Notes under the pieces: model-generated
What the model was told of the DNA's origin: nothing
The model's database searches: none
The model's input: only the letters and a program-made list of their open reading frames with translations
Program-made: the position numbers and the translations under genes
From: Parahoeflea alexandrii
GTDB lineage: Bacteria > Pseudomonadota > Alphaproteobacteria > Rhizobiales > Rhizobiaceae
Assembly: GCF_027214025.1 (NCBI RefSeq)
Contig: NZ_JAPWHB010000008.1
Location: 1-64,000 of the forward strand
Length of the DNA stretch: 64,000 bases
Direction of reading: 5' to 3'
Part shown: positions 34,090-43,004 of the stretch, in pieces
Numbering within the stretch: position 1 is the stretch's first letter
Layout: each line of letters opens with the position of its first letter

Positions 34090-35253
34090 TCAATAGGACC
34101 GCGGCATGCCAAGCACGTGCTCGGCAATGTAGCTCAAGATCAGATTGGTCGATATCGGCGCGACCTGATAGAGCCGTGTCTCGCGGAACTTGCGCTCGAC
34201 ATCGTATTCCTCGGCGAAGGCAAAGCCGCCATGGGTCTGTACGCAGGCTTCGGCAGCGGCCCAGGAGGCGTCGGCGGCCATGAGTTTGGCGATGTTGGCT
34301 TCCTCCCCGCAGTTCTCGCCCTCCTCATAGCGCCGGCACGCGTCGCGGACCAGTAGGTCGGCTGCCTTCATTTGGGCATAAGCGCGGGCGATCGGGAACT
34401 GGACACCCTGATTTTGGCCGATCGGCCGGCCGAAGACCACCCGTTCCCTGGCATAGGCGCTCGACTTCTTGATGAACCACTTGGCGTCGCCAACGCACTC
34501 GGCTGCAATCAGGATGCGCTCTGCATTCATGCCCGAAAGGATGTAGCGGAACCCCTTGCCCTCTTCGCCAATGAGGTTTTCGGCGGGAATGCGGACATTG
34601 TCGAAGAACACTTCGGTGGTGGAGTGGTTCATCATGGTCCGGATCGGGCGAATGGTCATGCCAGCTTTTCTGGCTTCCTGCATGTCAACGATGAAAACCG
34701 AGAGCCCGTCTGTTCGCTTGGCAACCTCATCCTTCGAAGTCGTGCGCGCCAGAAGCAGCATGAGATCGGAGTGCTCGGCGCGAGAGGTCCAGATTTTCTG
34801 GCCGTTGATTACGTAGTGATCGCCGTCGCGGATGGCGAAGGTCTTGATCGAGGTGGTGTCGGTGCCGCTACCGGGTTCGGTGACGCCGAAGGCCTGCAGA
34901 CGCAGACGCCCGGCGGCGATTTCCGGCAGGTATTTCTGCTTCTGGGCTTCGCTGCCGTGCCTGAGGATTGTGCCCATGATGTACATCTGCGCATGGCAGG
35001 CACCGCCATTACAGCCGGCACACTGAATTTCCTCAAGGATCGCCGCTGCCGCGGAGAGCGGCAGGCCTGATCCGCCATATTCCTCGGGGATCAGGGCGGC
35101 CAGATATCCGGCTTCGGTCAGCGCGGCGACAAATTCCGCCGGATAAGTGTTTTCGCGCTCAAGCTTCTGCCAGTACTCACCGGGAAAGGTCGCGCACAGC
35201 TTGGCGACTTCTTCGCGAATTTCAGCATAATCCTCAGCAGACCCGGACATCAT
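34090..35253 (-). CDS. Acyl-CoA dehydrogenase
   Basis: 387 residues with the full ACAD layout: N-terminal helical domain (LIPEEYGGSGLPLSAAAAIL), the flavin loop LQAFGVTEPGSGTDTTSIKT, IWTSRAEHSDLMLLLART and the C-terminal HGGFAFAEEYDVERKFRE. ATG at 35253 or the next codon. Its counterpart also sits in the P. aeruginosa itaconate cluster, where its role beyond the three core enzymes is unclear; it may handle methylsuccinyl-CoA or another branched C5 acyl-CoA. A perfect palindrome (35329-35343) lies in its promoter region. Confidence 0.85.
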   Translation of the reverse strand: MMSGSAEDYAEIREEVAKLCATFPGEYWQKLERENTYPAEFVAALTEAGYLAALIPEEYGGSGLPLSAAAAILEEIQCAGCNGGACHAQMYIMGTILRHGSEAQKQKYLPEIAAGRLRLQAFGVTEPGSGTDTTSIKTFAIRDGDHYVINGQKIWTSRAEHSDLMLLLARTTSKDEVAKRTDGLSVFIVDMQEARKAGMTIRPIRTMMNHSTTEVFFDNVRIPAENLIGEEGKGFRYILSGMNAERILIAAECVGDAKWFIKKSSAYARERVVFGRPIGQNQGVQFPIARAYAQMKAADLLVRDACRRYEEGENCGEEANIAKLMAADASWAAAEACVQTHGGFAFAEEYDVERKFRETRLYQVAPISTNLILSYIAEHVLGMPRSY

Positions 35254-35328
35254 CTTTCCTCAATTGAATTTCGTGGGAAACTAGGGCTAGCATGCCATAA
35301 CATCAAATAGCATAAGATGAGAGCGTCC

Positions 35329-35343
35329 ATACATTGAATGTAT
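35329..35343. promoter_or_regulatory. Perfect 7+1+7 palindrome upstream of acyl-CoA dehydrogenase gene
   Basis: ATACATT-G-AATGTAT is a perfect inverted repeat in the 102-bp gap between the MmgE/PrpD and acyl-CoA dehydrogenase genes. The location suggests a regulator binding site, perhaps for the LysR protein at 39071, and hints that the acyl-CoA dehydrogenase and hydratase genes have their own promoter. Confidence 0.5.
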
Positions 35344-35355
35344 AGGTCAGGCGGA

Positions 35356-36717
35356 TCACTGATCCAGAAGCCCGCGCATGTCCTGGATGCCCTCAACTGC
35401 GGCAAGCCGCGCGTAAAGGGCGGAAGCCTCGTTGCCCAGAACCGGGCGGGCGAGTGTCATGAACTTCTCCTCCACCCGATCGAGCGGTGGAAAGCTGTCC
35501 GGCTCGCCTGACGGGTCGGGGATCATCAGCGAGTACGTGCCATCAACGGCGCGGACTGCAATATGGGCGCCGAACGGATGACGCAGGCCTTCAAGGCGTT
35601 CATCCTGGCGCACATCGATCCGCGCCGTGATGGCTTCGATGCCAGCATCGCCGATGAGAGCGTAATCGTCCCAGCCGAAATGGCCCTGATGCAGGGCCAC
35701 CGCCGCGGTGAACGGCATGGAGAACTGGCCGTCGACCACGCTTCTGGGACGCTGTTTTTCCGCGAGCGGCGCGCCGGTCAGAACGATGCCGTTGCGGTGT
35801 AGGCCGATGGTCACGGCGATGATGTCATCGGCGGACCAGCCGTGTTCTTTGCGCAAAGCAATCAATCCGTCGATGGCGGCGTGGGTGTAGCGGCAACTCG
35901 GATAGGGTTTCATGCCGATCTTCCTGGTCTCAAAGATGGAGCCGAGACCGGCGACTGCCATGTCGGGGCGGGCATTGTCGGTGTGGCCGTGCAGGAACCC
36001 ATGCTTGCCTTCGATCGCTTCCGCAGCACCAATGAAACCCTCGCTGGCCAGAGTTGCGGCGATCAGACCGTTCATGGCTGCCGCACCAACCTGATAACGC
36101 TTGTTCCAGCCACCATTGACGAGGAACTGCAGCGAGCCGGCCGCCTGGCTGGCCGCCACACCGAAGGCGGAAGCAATGCCGGCGGCGTCGAGGCCCAGCA
36201 GTTTTCCTGCCGCAGCGGCGGCGCCGAAGGTGCCGGCAGTCGCGGTTGGATGAAAACCGCGCGCATAATGGGAGGTCGGATCAAGCGCATTGCCAAGCCG
36301 GCAGCAGACTTCGAACCCGGCGACGATTGCCACAAGCAGATCCCGTCCTGATGCACCCGCCATTTCCGCTGCCGCAAGGGCTGCCGGGACAACGGGCGCA
36401 CTCGGGTGCAGGGAACTGTCGGCATGGGTGTCATCGAAATCGAGCGAATGGCCGAGCACGCCATTGAGCAGGGCCGCTGTCGCGGGACTGTAGCGGCGGT
36501 CCTGTCCAAAAACGCGGGCCTCGCCCGGCGCGCCGAGACCGAGCCGCTCGATCATCCGCATGATCGAGGGGGTGGAATCGGATTCACGGCCGGCCCGCAC
36601 GATGCTGCCGACCAGATCGATCATCAGGTGCTTGGCTCTTTCGGGCACCTCTGCAGGCATGTCATCGTAGCGGAGATTAGCGACATAGGTGCTCAGCGTT
36701 TTGGTAATCTCTGTCAT
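35356..36717 (-). CDS. MmgE/PrpD-family protein
   Basis: 453 residues. Helical MmgE/PrpD landmarks: LNGVLGHSLDFDDTHADSSL near residue 90, GCRLGNALDP-like VCCRLGNALDPTSHYARGFH, and MKPYPSCRYTHAAIDGLIAL. The family includes 2-methylcitrate dehydratase and cis-aconitate decarboxylase, the enzyme that makes itaconate. In an itaconate-use cluster the plausible roles are dehydration or isomerisation of a related acid (inference). Its start overlaps the lyase gene by 4 bp (ATGA). Confidence 0.82.
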   Translation of the reverse strand: MTEITKTLSTYVANLRYDDMPAEVPERAKHLMIDLVGSIVRAGRESDSTPSIMRMIERLGLGAPGEARVFGQDRRYSPATAALLNGVLGHSLDFDDTHADSSLHPSAPVVPAALAAAEMAGASGRDLLVAIVAGFEVCCRLGNALDPTSHYARGFHPTATAGTFGAAAAAGKLLGLDAAGIASAFGVAASQAAGSLQFLVNGGWNKRYQVGAAAMNGLIAATLASEGFIGAAEAIEGKHGFLHGHTDNARPDMAVAGLGSIFETRKIGMKPYPSCRYTHAAIDGLIALRKEHGWSADDIIAVTIGLHRNGIVLTGAPLAEKQRPRSVVDGQFSMPFTAAVALHQGHFGWDDYALIGDAGIEAITARIDVRQDERLEGLRHPFGAHIAVRAVDGTYSLMIPDPSGEPDSFPPLDRVEEKFMTLARPVLGNEASALYARLAAVEGIQDMRGLLDQ

Positions 36718-37562
36718 CGTGTCTGCCTGTTCGATTGCCGGTCTTGATCATTGCGAATCTGGCGGGCGCGGGCAATGACCGGTGCATCGACCATCTGCCC
36801 GTCGACGGAGACTGCGCCGCGGTCACCGCTGCCGGCGAGGATCCGTTCCGCCCAGGCGAGGTCCGCAGGGGTAGGCGAGAGACCCCGGCGCGCGGGCGCG
36901 ATCTGGGCGGGGTGGATCAGTAATTTGGCTTTCAGGCCAAGGCTTGCCCCATAGCGGGCGTCGTGTTCGATCTCGTCCTCGTCGCGGATTGACCGCGTGA
37001 CGCCATCGATAGGCACATCCCGCTGCGCCACACGGGCGGCAATGACCAGACGCGTGCGGGCAAACAACAGGGCGTCGCTTGTATGATCACATCCGATGTC
37101 GGCGGCAAAATCGATGGAGCCGAAAGCAATCCGATCGGCCGCGCACGCGATTTCCTCGGCGTGAGCAAGCCCGGCGGCGCTTTCAACAAGTGCAATGATC
37201 ATCGCGCCTGGACCGAGGGTCAGGCGAATGGTTTCGATATCATCGGCCGCTTCGGCTTTCGGTAGCATGATGCCGGCGAGCCGACCGGAGCGCAGCAAGC
37301 TGGAGACCGCGACCAGATCATCCGCGTGCCATGGCGTGCCGATGCCGTTGATGCGGAGCAGAACGGGTGTGGCAGTGGCAGGCGCGGATTGCAGTTCTTC
37401 GCACAGCATTGCGCGTGCCGCGCTCTTTCTGTCCGGCGCCACGGCGTCCTCAAGGTCGATGATCACCCTATCCGCTCCCGATGCCGCCGCTCCGGCATAG
37501 CGTTCGGGCCGATCTGCCGGCACGAAAAGGAACAGCGACGGGGTATCTGGCATGGGTATCAC
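36714..37562 (-). CDS. ccl: (S)-Citramalyl-CoA lyase-like CitE/HpcH-family enzyme
   Basis: 282 residues, a TIM barrel with RVIIDLEDAVAPDRKSAARA (the Mg-binding Glu/Asp region), LLRINGIGTPWHADDL, MLPKAE and IALVESAAGLAHAEEIA. These match CitE-type lyases of malyl-, citramalyl- and related CoA esters. With hydratase and CoA-transferase neighbours, cleavage of citramalyl-CoA to pyruvate and acetyl-CoA is predicted. It is first in a leftward pair with the MmgE/PrpD gene and divergent from the CoA-transferase. Confidence 0.82.
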   Translation of the reverse strand: MIPMPDTPSLFLFVPADRPERYAGAAASGADRVIIDLEDAVAPDRKSAARAMLCEELQSAPATATPVLLRINGIGTPWHADDLVAVSSLLRSGRLAGIMLPKAEAADDIETIRLTLGPGAMIIALVESAAGLAHAEEIACAADRIAFGSIDFAADIGCDHTSDALLFARTRLVIAARVAQRDVPIDGVTRSIRDEDEIEHDARYGASLGLKAKLLIHPAQIAPARRGLSPTPADLAWAERILAGSGDRGAVSVDGQMVDAPVIARARQIRNDQDRQSNRQTR

Positions 37563-37821
37563 GGTCTGTCGCTACTCAAGAAGGGTATGATTCCTTGACG
37601 ATAGGCCGTTCAGGCTGCCTCCTGCCAATAGCATTTTGATACTTCACCTATCGTGTTCCCTTATGCTGCGCGGCGAGTTGCGGCAGACCTCCCTATAGCG
37701 TCTTGTTATCGCCTCCCCATTACAGTGTTATTTGTAGTGATATCCGAAATCGGTAATGATCGCGCCTGGAAACAGCCGGGAGGACGGCTGTGCAGATACA
37801 ACTCAGGCACGGGCATTGGCG

Positions 37822-38961
37822 ATGAAAAAGGATCTCGACGGCTTGCTCGTCGTTTCAATCGAACAGGCTGTCGCGGCGCCTTATCTTTCCGGCAAGCTGG
37901 CTGATGCGGGCGCGCGCGTGATCAAGATCGAGCGGCCAGAAGGCGACTTCGCACGCGAGTACGATCATCTGGTTCATGGCGAGAGTGCCTATTTCGTCTG
38001 GCTCAATCGCGGCAAGGAATCGCTTTGCCTGGATCTCAAGCTTGATGACGACAAACGGGTGCTCTCGGCCATCATCGCGAAAGCCGACATCTTCATCCAG
38101 AACCTCGCTCCGGGCGTCATTGACCGGCTGGGATTCGGGGTTGATGAACTCAGGCGGCGTTACCCGCGGCTGATTACCTGCTCCATCTCCGGCTATGGCG
38201 ATGAGGGGCCGCTGCGCGACCTCAAGGCCTATGACTTGCTGGTGCAGGCCGAAAGCGGCCTGTCGGCCATCACCGGCAACGAGCACGGCTCGGCGAGGGT
38301 CGGTGTTTCGGTTTGCGACATCGCCGCTGGCATGACCGCAACCCAGGCGGTGATGCAGGCTCTTTATGCCCGCACCATCACGGGCGAGGGCCGCCATATC
38401 GCGGTCTCGCTGTATCACGCGCTGTCGGACTGGATGAATGTCCCCTATATGCAATATGTCTATGGCGGCAAGGTTCCCGAACGCAGCGGCCTCAAGCATC
38501 CGACGATTGCGCCCTATGGCGCCTATGACTGCAGCGACGGCAAGGCGATCCTGTTTTCGATCCAGAACGAACGCGAATGGCAGATGCTGTGCAGGGAGGC
38601 GCTGGGGCGTCCGGATCTTGCCACCGACGAACGATTCAGGAGCAACAGCCTGCGGGTGGCCAACCGGGCGGCGCTCGATGCCGAAATAACTCCGCTCATG
38701 GCGGCGCTGCCGCGCGAGGAAATGGCGGCCCGGCTTCAGGCGGCACGTATTGCCTACGGGCGGATCAGTACGCTTGAAGATGTCGCCAACCATCCGCAGA
38801 ACCGATACTCGATGATCGAGACTCCAAGCGGTCCGGTGCGGATGCTGGCGCCTGGTTTCCTGGTTGACGGCAATCAACCTGAGCTCGGCAAGGTGCCCGG
38901 GCTGGGCGAAGACACCGATCGGCTTCGGGCCGAGTTTATGGTTCCTTCCAGCGCGAAGTAG
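37822..38961 (+). CDS. ict: Itaconate CoA-transferase-like, class III (CaiB/BaiF)
   Basis: 379 residues from ATG 37822. Class III features: VVSIEQAVAAPYLSGKLADA, GARVIKIERPEGDFARE, LNRGKESLCLDLK, and LKAYDLLVQAESGLSAITG, whose Asp is the catalytic carboxylate. Itaconate CoA-transferases belong here and transfer CoA from succinyl-CoA. It is divergent from the lyase operon, with a LysR gene following in the same direction. Function rests on the cluster composition; the fold itself accepts many acids. Confidence 0.82.
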   Translation: MKKDLDGLLVVSIEQAVAAPYLSGKLADAGARVIKIERPEGDFAREYDHLVHGESAYFVWLNRGKESLCLDLKLDDDKRVLSAIIAKADIFIQNLAPGVIDRLGFGVDELRRRYPRLITCSISGYGDEGPLRDLKAYDLLVQAESGLSAITGNEHGSARVGVSVCDIAAGMTATQAVMQALYARTITGEGRHIAVSLYHALSDWMNVPYMQYVYGGKVPERSGLKHPTIAPYGAYDCSDGKAILFSIQNEREWQMLCREALGRPDLATDERFRSNSLRVANRAALDAEITPLMAALPREEMAARLQAARIAYGRISTLEDVANHPQNRYSMIETPSGPVRMLAPGFLVDGNQPELGKVPGLGEDTDRLRAEFMVPSSAK

Positions 38962-39070
38962 AGCAAGGCGGCTACGGGTAACCGCCTTGGCTTGACATTC
39001 ATGGACCTCCTCTCGGTATAATAAAAATGCTTGCCAGTCCGGCTTGCTATACAAAAACGTGGGTGGTCAC

Positions 39071-40039
39071 TTGGATCTTCGGCAACTCCGCTATTTCGTG
39101 GCGATCGTTGAAAATGGTTCTTTTTCAAAGGCTGCGGCGATGCTCAACGTCGCGCAGCCGGCGCTGAGCCTGCACGTCCGGAACATGGAGGCCGATCTGG
39201 GCACGCAACTGCTTTTCCGCAGCCCGCATGGCGTTCTGCCGACGGAAGCCGGTGAAATCCTGTTGCGCAATGCCCGCGTCATCATCGAGCAGTTCGCTTT
39301 CGCCGCCGAGGAAATCCGCGGACATGAAGCCGAACCCAGCGGCGAGGTGCGGCTGGGCCTGCCCGGAACAATCAGCCAGATCCTGTCCGTTCCGCTGATC
39401 ATTGCCGCCCGCAAACGCTATCCCCGCATCAAGCTCAGGATTGCCGAGGCGATGAGCGGGTTCATCACCGAATGGATCCGCGAGAACAAGATCGATCTTG
39501 CCGTTCTCTACATCCCGGTGCAGGACCGGACGCTCGCATCCCATCCGGTGCTGACGGAAGAATTATGCCTGCTCGGCCCTGTCGGTGCGATGCAGGGCAT
39601 CCAGCCTCCCGCCGACGGACCGATCGCCTATAGGCAGGTTGCGGAATTGCCGTTGATCCTGCCCAGTGTCAATCACGGGCTGCGTGAACTGCTTGAAGGG
39701 GTGGCCGGCAAGAGCCGCTTGCCGCTCAACACCGTCATCGATGTCGATTCCTACGGCAACATCAAGGAGCTGGTGGAGGAAGGCATGGGCTATTCGGTCC
39801 TGCCTTTCAATGCGATTGCGCGAGAAGTGCAGGACGGTCGGCTCAAGCACTGGCCAATCCGCAAACCCGAGCTTCAACGCGATGTCTATCTGGTGCATGC
39901 CTCGGACCGGCCGATGCCGAATGCGGTCACCGTCATCGAGGCGCTGTGCCGCGAAACGCTACTGGGTCTGGTGGATACCGGCCGCTGGAAGGGCGCGCGA
40001 TCGTTGCAGGAGGCCGTACCCGATAACGCCGCTCTATAA
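39071..40039 (+). CDS. LysR-family regulator of the itaconate-type cluster
   Basis: 322 residues if started at TTG 39071 (GGGTGG just upstream), giving the standard opening LDLRQLRYFVAIVENGSFSK with HTH AAMLNVAQPALSLHVRNMEA. GTG 39059 and TTG 39044 are alternatives without a good ribosome site. The effector domain is complete. A LysR gene also accompanies the known itaconate cluster of Pseudomonas, supporting a pathway-specific role. Confidence 0.85.
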   Translation: MDLRQLRYFVAIVENGSFSKAAAMLNVAQPALSLHVRNMEADLGTQLLFRSPHGVLPTEAGEILLRNARVIIEQFAFAAEEIRGHEAEPSGEVRLGLPGTISQILSVPLIIAARKRYPRIKLRIAEAMSGFITEWIRENKIDLAVLYIPVQDRTLASHPVLTEELCLLGPVGAMQGIQPPADGPIAYRQVAELPLILPSVNHGLRELLEGVAGKSRLPLNTVIDVDSYGNIKELVEEGMGYSVLPFNAIAREVQDGRLKHWPIRKPELQRDVYLVHASDRPMPNAVTVIEALCRETLLGLVDTGRWKGARSLQEAVPDNAAL

Positions 40040-40120
40040 AGGCAAGCCCTAAACGGTCTTTGCGTGCACATGCTGGGCTTCTCTATGTTCTTCCGACCTG
40101 AACCAGGAGGAAGACCCGAC

Positions 40121-40652
40121 ATGACACTGCCACACATCGAATATTCGCAGGAAGACACGCTCGCCGGCAAGGTGGCGATTGTCACCGGCGCGGGCGGCGG
40201 CTTCGGCGAAGCCATTGCCCGCCTTTTCGCCAGCCGCGGCGCGCGTGCTGCCGTACTCGATATCCGCCTCGACGCTGCCGAGCGTGTTCGCGGGCGTCCG
40301 CAACGAAATGCAGATCGCCCAGCAGGAAGTGTTCGGCCCGCTGTTGTCGGTCATTCGCTTCACGGACGATGACGAGGCCTACTCCATTGCCAATGACACG
40401 CCCTATAGGCTTGCCGCAGGCGTTTGGACAACCGACATGGCGCACGCCTTCACGGCCGTCAGGCGGTTGCGCGCGGGCACGGTGTGGACCAACACCTATC
40501 GAGCGGTCAGCTACATGGTGCCGTTCGGCCGTTTCAAGAATTCCGGCCAGGGCCGCGAGAGCGGGCAGGACGCCATCTATGACTATCTCGAGACCAAGAG
40601 AGTCTGGATGGCCTTCAGCAAGGATGTCCCCAATCCGTTTGTCATGCGCTGA
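40121..40652 (+). pseudogene. SDR/aldehyde dehydrogenase deletion chimera
   Basis: From ATG 40121 the frame is the beginning of an SDR (LAGKVAIVTGAGGGFGEAIA, RLFASRGARAAVLDIRLDAA), then it degenerates. In another frame, from about 40280, the sequence becomes the C-terminal third of an aldehyde dehydrogenase: FAGVRNEMQIAQQEVFGPLL, the NDTPYRLAAGVWT, AGTVWTNTYRA and FGRFKNSGQGRE motifs, ending FVMR at 40652. The two halves are joined out of frame near 40275-40290. This is a scar of a deletion that fused the 5' end of one gene to the 3' end of another; both are inactive. Confidence 0.85.
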
Positions 40653-40854
40653 GCCCGCTTCAAAGTGATGGAAGACCAGAGCCTGTGTGCTCGGCGGTGT
40701 GTCGATTTTGGTTAAGGTAGCAGGTTCGTCAGTGTGCGAACGGCTGTTTATCCGCTGATTTGGATGCGAGCATTTTGACAGGCTGTTGCCGTCGCGGGTC
40801 GTTCAACGCGATGCGAGCGTCTTCGGTTGCGCGCGGGCCCGGCCAGACTCTGTG

Positions 40855-40889
40855 CAATCAGGACCCCGCAACAAAATATCTGCCTGATA
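40855..40889. repeat. 35-bp dispersed repeat, copy 2
   Basis: Matches the copy at 18828-18862 in 31 of 35 positions, same orientation, again in decayed DNA. The ends form ATCAGG/CCTGAT. Confidence 0.6.
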
Positions 40890-40992
40890 GCACAGCAAAA
40901 AAAACAAAGAACCTAACCCCGAAGAATTCGGCTTCCGCTGGTCCGGAATCGCGGGGCACTCCAGGATGATGTCCGCCTCCATCACCAGAGGT

Positions 40993-41202
40993 TCACTCGG
41001 GTATCAGATCGGTTTCCATGCAAATCAAACAGACAGTCTCTTCGCTTCGAAGTCCGAAGAGAGGGGGTCTGCGAATCCACCGGCTAGAGCGGTCCCCAAC
41101 GATCAGGACAATGACGAGCCAGCCAACGCCAGTGCACGCCATCAAAAGCCTGGCGCGCACTGGCTTATTCTTCGCACAAGAGCCGGGATCAGCATTTGAC
41201 AA
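40993..41202 (-). mobile_element. Possible IS110-family transposase fragment
   Basis: The frame contains RLLMACTGVGWLVIVLIVGD followed by RSSRWIRRPPLFGLRSEE. This is reminiscent of the IS110 C-terminal domain pattern (LMxxPGVGxLxALxxxxxxDDxxRF...GLxPxxxxSGE) with substitutions and small deletions. Only this short stretch is visible. The match is weak. Confidence 0.3.
41128..41164. other. Long imperfect hairpin (13 of 14 bp)
   Basis: GCCAGTGCACGCCA at 41128-41141 pairs with the arm at 41151-41164 with one mismatch and a 9-nt loop. TTATTCTT follows on the plus strand. It could be a terminator or a palindromic repeat unit left in the scar zone. Confidence 0.45.
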
Positions 41203-41337
41203 GCCTGATTCGAGAGTTATTGAGTGATATCAGTGGGATGTGATGCCGTCGGATTGTCGAAGATTCGATGGACGTTGCCTTGTCCTAGGCTGAAATCATC
41301 CGAGTTGAGCATAGCCGTAAATCGGAGCGCTAGCCGA

Positions 41338-41520
41338 CCGACTTGACGGACGTCGAGTGGGATGCGGCGTCACCGCGGGTTCCGCTTTCGGAGGCAGGCG
41401 ACCGGACTCGTACGAGCGACATGCGCGAGGTGATGAACGCAATTCTCTACATCGCTTGCAGCAGCATCCCATGGTGAATGCTACTAAAGGATTCCCCCAC
41501 CGTCTCCACAGCTCTGGGTC
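41338..41520 (+). mobile_element. IS5-family transposase N-terminal remnant
   Basis: One frame reads PTDLTDVEWDAASPRVP, then RTSDMREVMNAILYIACSS, a TGA at 41475-41477, then LLKDSPTVSTALG. This follows the IS5-family start (SDLTDxEW...TDLREVxNAILYI...WRLLPKDFPPxSTV) closely. The rest of the transposase is missing, so only the first ~60 codons survive. No terminal inverted repeat was recognised. Confidence 0.65.
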
Positions 41521-41645
41521 AGGGCCGATCCAAACCAAACGTCCAGTCAACCGACGAGGTTTCTTCTGGCGTTCCGGATAGACCGGCTGCTGTCGGCTTG
41601 ACCGGCGCCGTCCGGGCACGCGCCAGATACTCCGGACGCCGGCAG

Positions 41646-43001
41646 TCACGCCTGTGCGGCAAAGCCGTGATCAAGTGCGGCGATGATCGCCTCGACGTGT
41701 TTTGCCGTGAGGATCAGAGGCGGGGAGAGGATGATGTTGGGACCCGATACCCTGACCATGACGCCGGCTTCCATGGTCTTGCGATAAATTCTGCCAATCA
41801 CCGTCTTGTCGACCGGTGTCTTCGACTTCCGATCCGACACGAGTTCCAGCGCGCACATCAGCCCATGTCCGCCGCGCACGTCGCCGATCACCTCGTGCCT
41901 TTGCTTCAGTGCCTCGAGCCCCTGGAACAGCTGCGTGCCGCGTGCGGCGGCGTTGTCGTTGATTTCCAGCCGCAGCGTCTCCTTCAGGCAGGCGATGGCG
42001 GCGGCCGCGCCGACAGGATGGCCGGAATAGGTGTAGCCCGAGCCGATTGCGGCCTTGCCGGATTTGTCGCTTTCGAACGCTTCCGCCACCGCATCGGAGA
42101 TCATAACGGCGCCGAAGGGGAAGTAGCCGTTGGTGATGGCCTTGGCGGTGCACATGAGATCCGGTTTCACCCCCCAATGACGCGAGCCGCTCCAGCTTCC
42201 GGTACGGCCGAAGGCGGTGATGACCTCGTCTGCGATCAGCAGGATTCCGTGTTTGGTGCAGAGATCCCGGACGCCTGGCATGAAGCTCTCGTGCGGCGGG
42301 ATTACGCCACCGGCGCCGAGTACGGGCTCCATGATGAAGGCGGCGATGGTGGACGGGTCCTGGAACTTGATCTCGTCTTCAAGGGCCGCGAGGCAGAGTT
42401 GCGCCAGCTTCGCAGGATCGGATTCGTTGAACGGGTTGCGATAGGTGTAGGGTGCGGGAATATGATAGCAGCCGGGCATCAGTGGCTCGTACTGGGTGCG
42501 GAAATTGGCGTTGCCGTTTACCGACGCACCGAGCGTATGGGTGCCGTGGTATCCCTTCTTGAGACTGAGAAACTTGATGCGGCCTGCCTCGCCGCGCAGC
42601 TTGTGGTACTGACGCGCCAGCCGCAACGCCACCTCGACGCTGTCGGATCCGCCGGAGGTGAAGAAGGCGCGGCTCAGGCCGTCAGGGGCGAAAAAGTCGC
42701 GCAGCATGAAGCTCAGTTCGATCACCGCATCGTTGCTGGTTCCGCGGAACGTGGAGTAGTAGGGCAGGGCGTCAAGCTGGCGCGAGATCGCTTGCTTTAC
42801 CGGCGTGCAGGAATAGCCCAGATTGACGTTCCAGAGCCCGCCGACGGCGTCGATCATGCGGTTGCCATCGACATCGGTGATTTCGACGCCTTCACCGCCG
42901 GTGATGATCTCGGGCGGATTGGCGAGGCTGTCAGCAGGATGCGCCATCGGATGCCACATGTGGCGGGCGTTGTTTTCCTTGAGGAAATTGCTGTCCTTCA
43001 T
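41646..43001 (-). CDS. Class III omega-aminotransferase
   Basis: 451 residues, fold type I PLP enzyme: FFTSGGSDSVEVALRLARQY, YHGTHTLGASVNGN, LIADEVITAFGRTGSW and the PLP-Lys segment CTAKAITNGYFPFGAVM. It resembles omega-amino acid:pyruvate aminotransferases (beta-alanine, taurine, putrescine type). It follows HAD and ALDH genes in one leftward operon. An aminotransferase-ALDH pair suggests conversion of an omega-amine to an aldehyde and then an acid (inference). Confidence 0.88.
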   Translation of the reverse strand: MKDSNFLKENNARHMWHPMAHPADSLANPPEIITGGEGVEITDVDGNRMIDAVGGLWNVNLGYSCTPVKQAISRQLDALPYYSTFRGTSNDAVIELSFMLRDFFAPDGLSRAFFTSGGSDSVEVALRLARQYHKLRGEAGRIKFLSLKKGYHGTHTLGASVNGNANFRTQYEPLMPGCYHIPAPYTYRNPFNESDPAKLAQLCLAALEDEIKFQDPSTIAAFIMEPVLGAGGVIPPHESFMPGVRDLCTKHGILLIADEVITAFGRTGSWSGSRHWGVKPDLMCTAKAITNGYFPFGAVMISDAVAEAFESDKSGKAAIGSGYTYSGHPVGAAAAIACLKETLRLEINDNAAARGTQLFQGLEALKQRHEVIGDVRGGHGLMCALELVSDRKSKTPVDKTVIGRIYRKTMEAGVMVRVSGPNIILSPPLILTAKHVEAIIAALDHGFAAQA

Positions 43002-43004
43002 CGC

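Larger units (their letters stand above)
40653..41335. other. Gene-poor decayed stretch
   Basis: No intact gene is seen. It holds one copy of a 35-bp repeat (40855-40889), a possible IS110-type fragment (40993-41202, minus) and a long hairpin (41128-41164). Codon use of the small frames is atypical. Confidence 0.5.
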
